Shown here piece after piece: positions 59,763 through 60,929 of a stretch of DNA of 60,929 nucleotides. Every line of letters begins with the position of its first letter. The stretch's first letter is position 1. Source of the stretch: Mesorhizobium plurifarium (GTDB lineage Bacteria; Pseudomonadota; Alphaproteobacteria; Rhizobiales; Rhizobiaceae); NCBI GenBank assembly GCA_000824785.1, contig CCNB01000014.1, positions 45,922 through 106,850 of the forward strand. Reading direction: 5' to 3'. Made by a program: the position numbers and the translations under genes. The notes below the pieces were generated by a model. That model searched no databases and was not told the DNA's origin. It saw only the letters and a program-made list of their open reading frames with translations.

Positions 59763-60929
59763 TCAGCTGATGCCCGTCAGCCCTCCCACCTCGTGCAGCG
59801 TCACCCAGAACTGGTCGAGCGTGTTCGGGTGCTCGTCGACGATGTTGGTGCCGTTGAACCAGCCGACATGGCCGCCGGAGCCGGAGGTCACCAACTGGCC
59901 CTGGTTGAACCACATCAGAGCGTTCTTCAGGCCCTCGCCATTGGCCGTGATGCTGGCAGGATCGGTCACGTCGACATATTTGGTCCAGGCATTGGTGTTC
60001 GTCTTGAGCGTGTTGCCAGCCAGCGCCGTACCGGCGCCGTTGGTGTCGATGAAGCCGTTACTGTCTGCATCGAGATTGGCGCCAGCCGTAGACCAGGCGC
60101 CCTGGCTCTTAAGCCACATCACCGCTTCGTCGATCAGGTTGTCGGGCTGGGCGACGCCGTTGTTGATGTTGAGCTGGGTGGCGATCGCCTGTTGCAGCAT
60201 GATCAGGCGGGCGTCGCCGCCGGCCGAGGCCGATTCGATGGATTTCGCCAGCGAGATCGAAATCCACAGATCATGCGCATCATTGGCGATGCCGTCGGAG
60301 TTGGTGTCCCCAAGCAGAAGGTACTTGCTCTCGTCGATCTTCGTTGTGGTTGGGTCGTCCTGGCTTGGGTTCACATCGAGGCTGGACAGCACGCCGGAAG
60401 CTTTGGCGCTCTTGGACGGATTGCCTTCATTGCCGTCGATATTGTCCCATACATCCGTGTGGCTGCCCCAGAACCCTTGCGTCAGCGCCCTGCTGGAGAA
60501 GCCCTCATAGTCGCTGCTGTCGGTGGCGGTCGGCGTAACCGAATGGCCTGCCGTATCGCTGTAGGCGGCGGTGGTGGCCGTGGCGTTGTTGACATAGCTG
60601 CCGAGTTGAGCGGTTCCTGTCGCCTTGTAGTGCCAGGTCTCGCCGACATCGAGCACGCCGTTATGGTTGATGTCGCCCGTGTTGAACCCGCCGCTGGTGA
60701 TCGCGGTCGGATTGAAGTCGTCGCCGATGCCGGCGGTGCCGTTGTCGTCCTTGACGACGACATTGGTGAGCGCCACGTTGCCGTCGTTCTTGACATCGTA
60801 GGTCCAGGTGACCGGCTGCCCCTGGAGGATGTTGAGACCATGGTCGACGCCGTTGGTCTTCTTGTCGAGCGTGATGTGCGGATTGGCGCCGAAGTAGCTG
60901 GAATCGTCATGAGCGGTGACCGGCGTGCT
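59763..60929 (-). CDS. Large secreted protein with DUF11-like and EF-hand-like repeats, 5' end outside window
   Basis: Open to the window edge; the last 388 residues are visible and no start is seen. The N-terminal part has a DUF11/conserved-repeat-domain pattern (GQPVTWTYDVKNDGNVALTN, VVVKDDNGTAGIGDDF). Calcium-loop motifs follow: DINHNGVLDVGE, DTNSDGIANDAHD and DADSNGFIDTNG. The end contains LTQGFWGSHTDVW and a Gly/Asn-rich tail finishing GGLTGIS. No GGxGxD RTX nonapeptides occur in the visible part. Position directly before prtD-hlyD makes it the probable type I substrate, released or attached outside the cell. An internal GTG at 60776 is not taken as a start because the frame continues upstream. 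Confidence 0.85.
   Translation of the reverse strand, partial: STPVTAHDDSSYFGANPHITLDKKTNGVDHGLNILQGQPVTWTYDVKNDGNVALTNVVVKDDNGTAGIGDDFNPTAITSGGFNTGDINHNGVLDVGETWHYKATGTAQLGSYVNNATATTAAYSDTAGHSVTPTATDSSDYEGFSSRALTQGFWGSHTDVWDNIDGNEGNPSKSAKASGVLSSLDVNPSQDDPTTTKIDESKYLLLGDTNSDGIANDAHDLWISISLAKSIESASAGGDARLIMLQQAIATQLNINNGVAQPDNLIDEAVMWLKSQGAWSTAGANLDADSNGFIDTNGAGTALAGNTLKTNTNAWTKYVDVTDPASITANGEGLKNALMWFNQGQLVTSGSGGHVGWFNGTNIVDEHPNTLDQFWVTLHEVGGLTGIS

Overview
The window looks like a chromosomal segment of a high-GC alphaproteobacterium of the order Rhizobiales, most likely Mesorhizobium or a close relative. Evidence: the lipid A/Kdo block pmbA-cysQ-DUF4170-acyltransferase-waaA-lpxK beside DUF2093 and mutL, a GAF-PAS-HWE histidine kinase, a DUF1127 peptide, Omp25/31-type barrels, and intergenic palindromic repeats of the kind scattered through rhizobial genomes. 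No rRNA, tRNA, CRISPR array, insertion sequence or prophage was seen. Species and repeat-family assignments come from memory of such genomes, not from a search.

Layout. (1) 1-13681, housekeeping: mutL with the endonuclease motif, then a DMT exporter/LysR pair, a tail-anchored low-complexity protein, DUF2093 and a family-92 glycosyltransferase; then the minus-strand lipid A/Kdo operon, and epmA divergent from efp. (2) 13682-24648, stress and sulfur: small proteins, an HWE kinase, an exported phytochelatin-synthase-like peptidase, DUF1127, two adjacent TolB/TPR regulators with different DNA-binding heads, and an ArsR-rhodanese / persulfide-dioxygenase-like / MFS cassette with a 30-bp operator. 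Broken ends of a second copy of this cassette flank one of the regulators. (3) 24649-28961: a membrane acyltransferase, then a divergent four-gene module (HTH-TPR regulator and beta-propeller against DUF899 and a small Met/Cys-rich membrane protein). (4) 28894-36745: a two-gene phosphorelay locus with an 1898-residue poly-HAMP hybrid kinase and a REC-PAS-kinase-REC protein. (5) 37039-45829: a lipoprotein metallopeptidase, a methyltransferase, an MFS/ankyrin pair, a LysR regulator and a tauABC-ssuD sulfonate operon. (6) 45970-54603: cardiolipin synthase with an EEP hydrolase, then a LacI-controlled ABC importer with a GH127 beta-L-arabinofuranosidase. (7) 54953-60929: a two-barrel outer-membrane protein and a type I secretion system (prtD-hlyD) preceded by its probable substrate, which is cut by the window edge.

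Themes. Envelope synthesis (Kdo-lipid A, acyltransferases, cardiolipin, outer-membrane protein, type I secretion), sulfur use and detoxification (sulfonate uptake and desulfonation, persulfide oxidation, a thiol-peptide enzyme) and uptake of plant arabinosides all suit a soil or plant-associated bacterium. The parts least explained by known biology are the duplicated and partly replaced sulfur cassette, the seven-fold 276-bp HAMP array, and the CxxC-bearing divergent module at 25864-28961.
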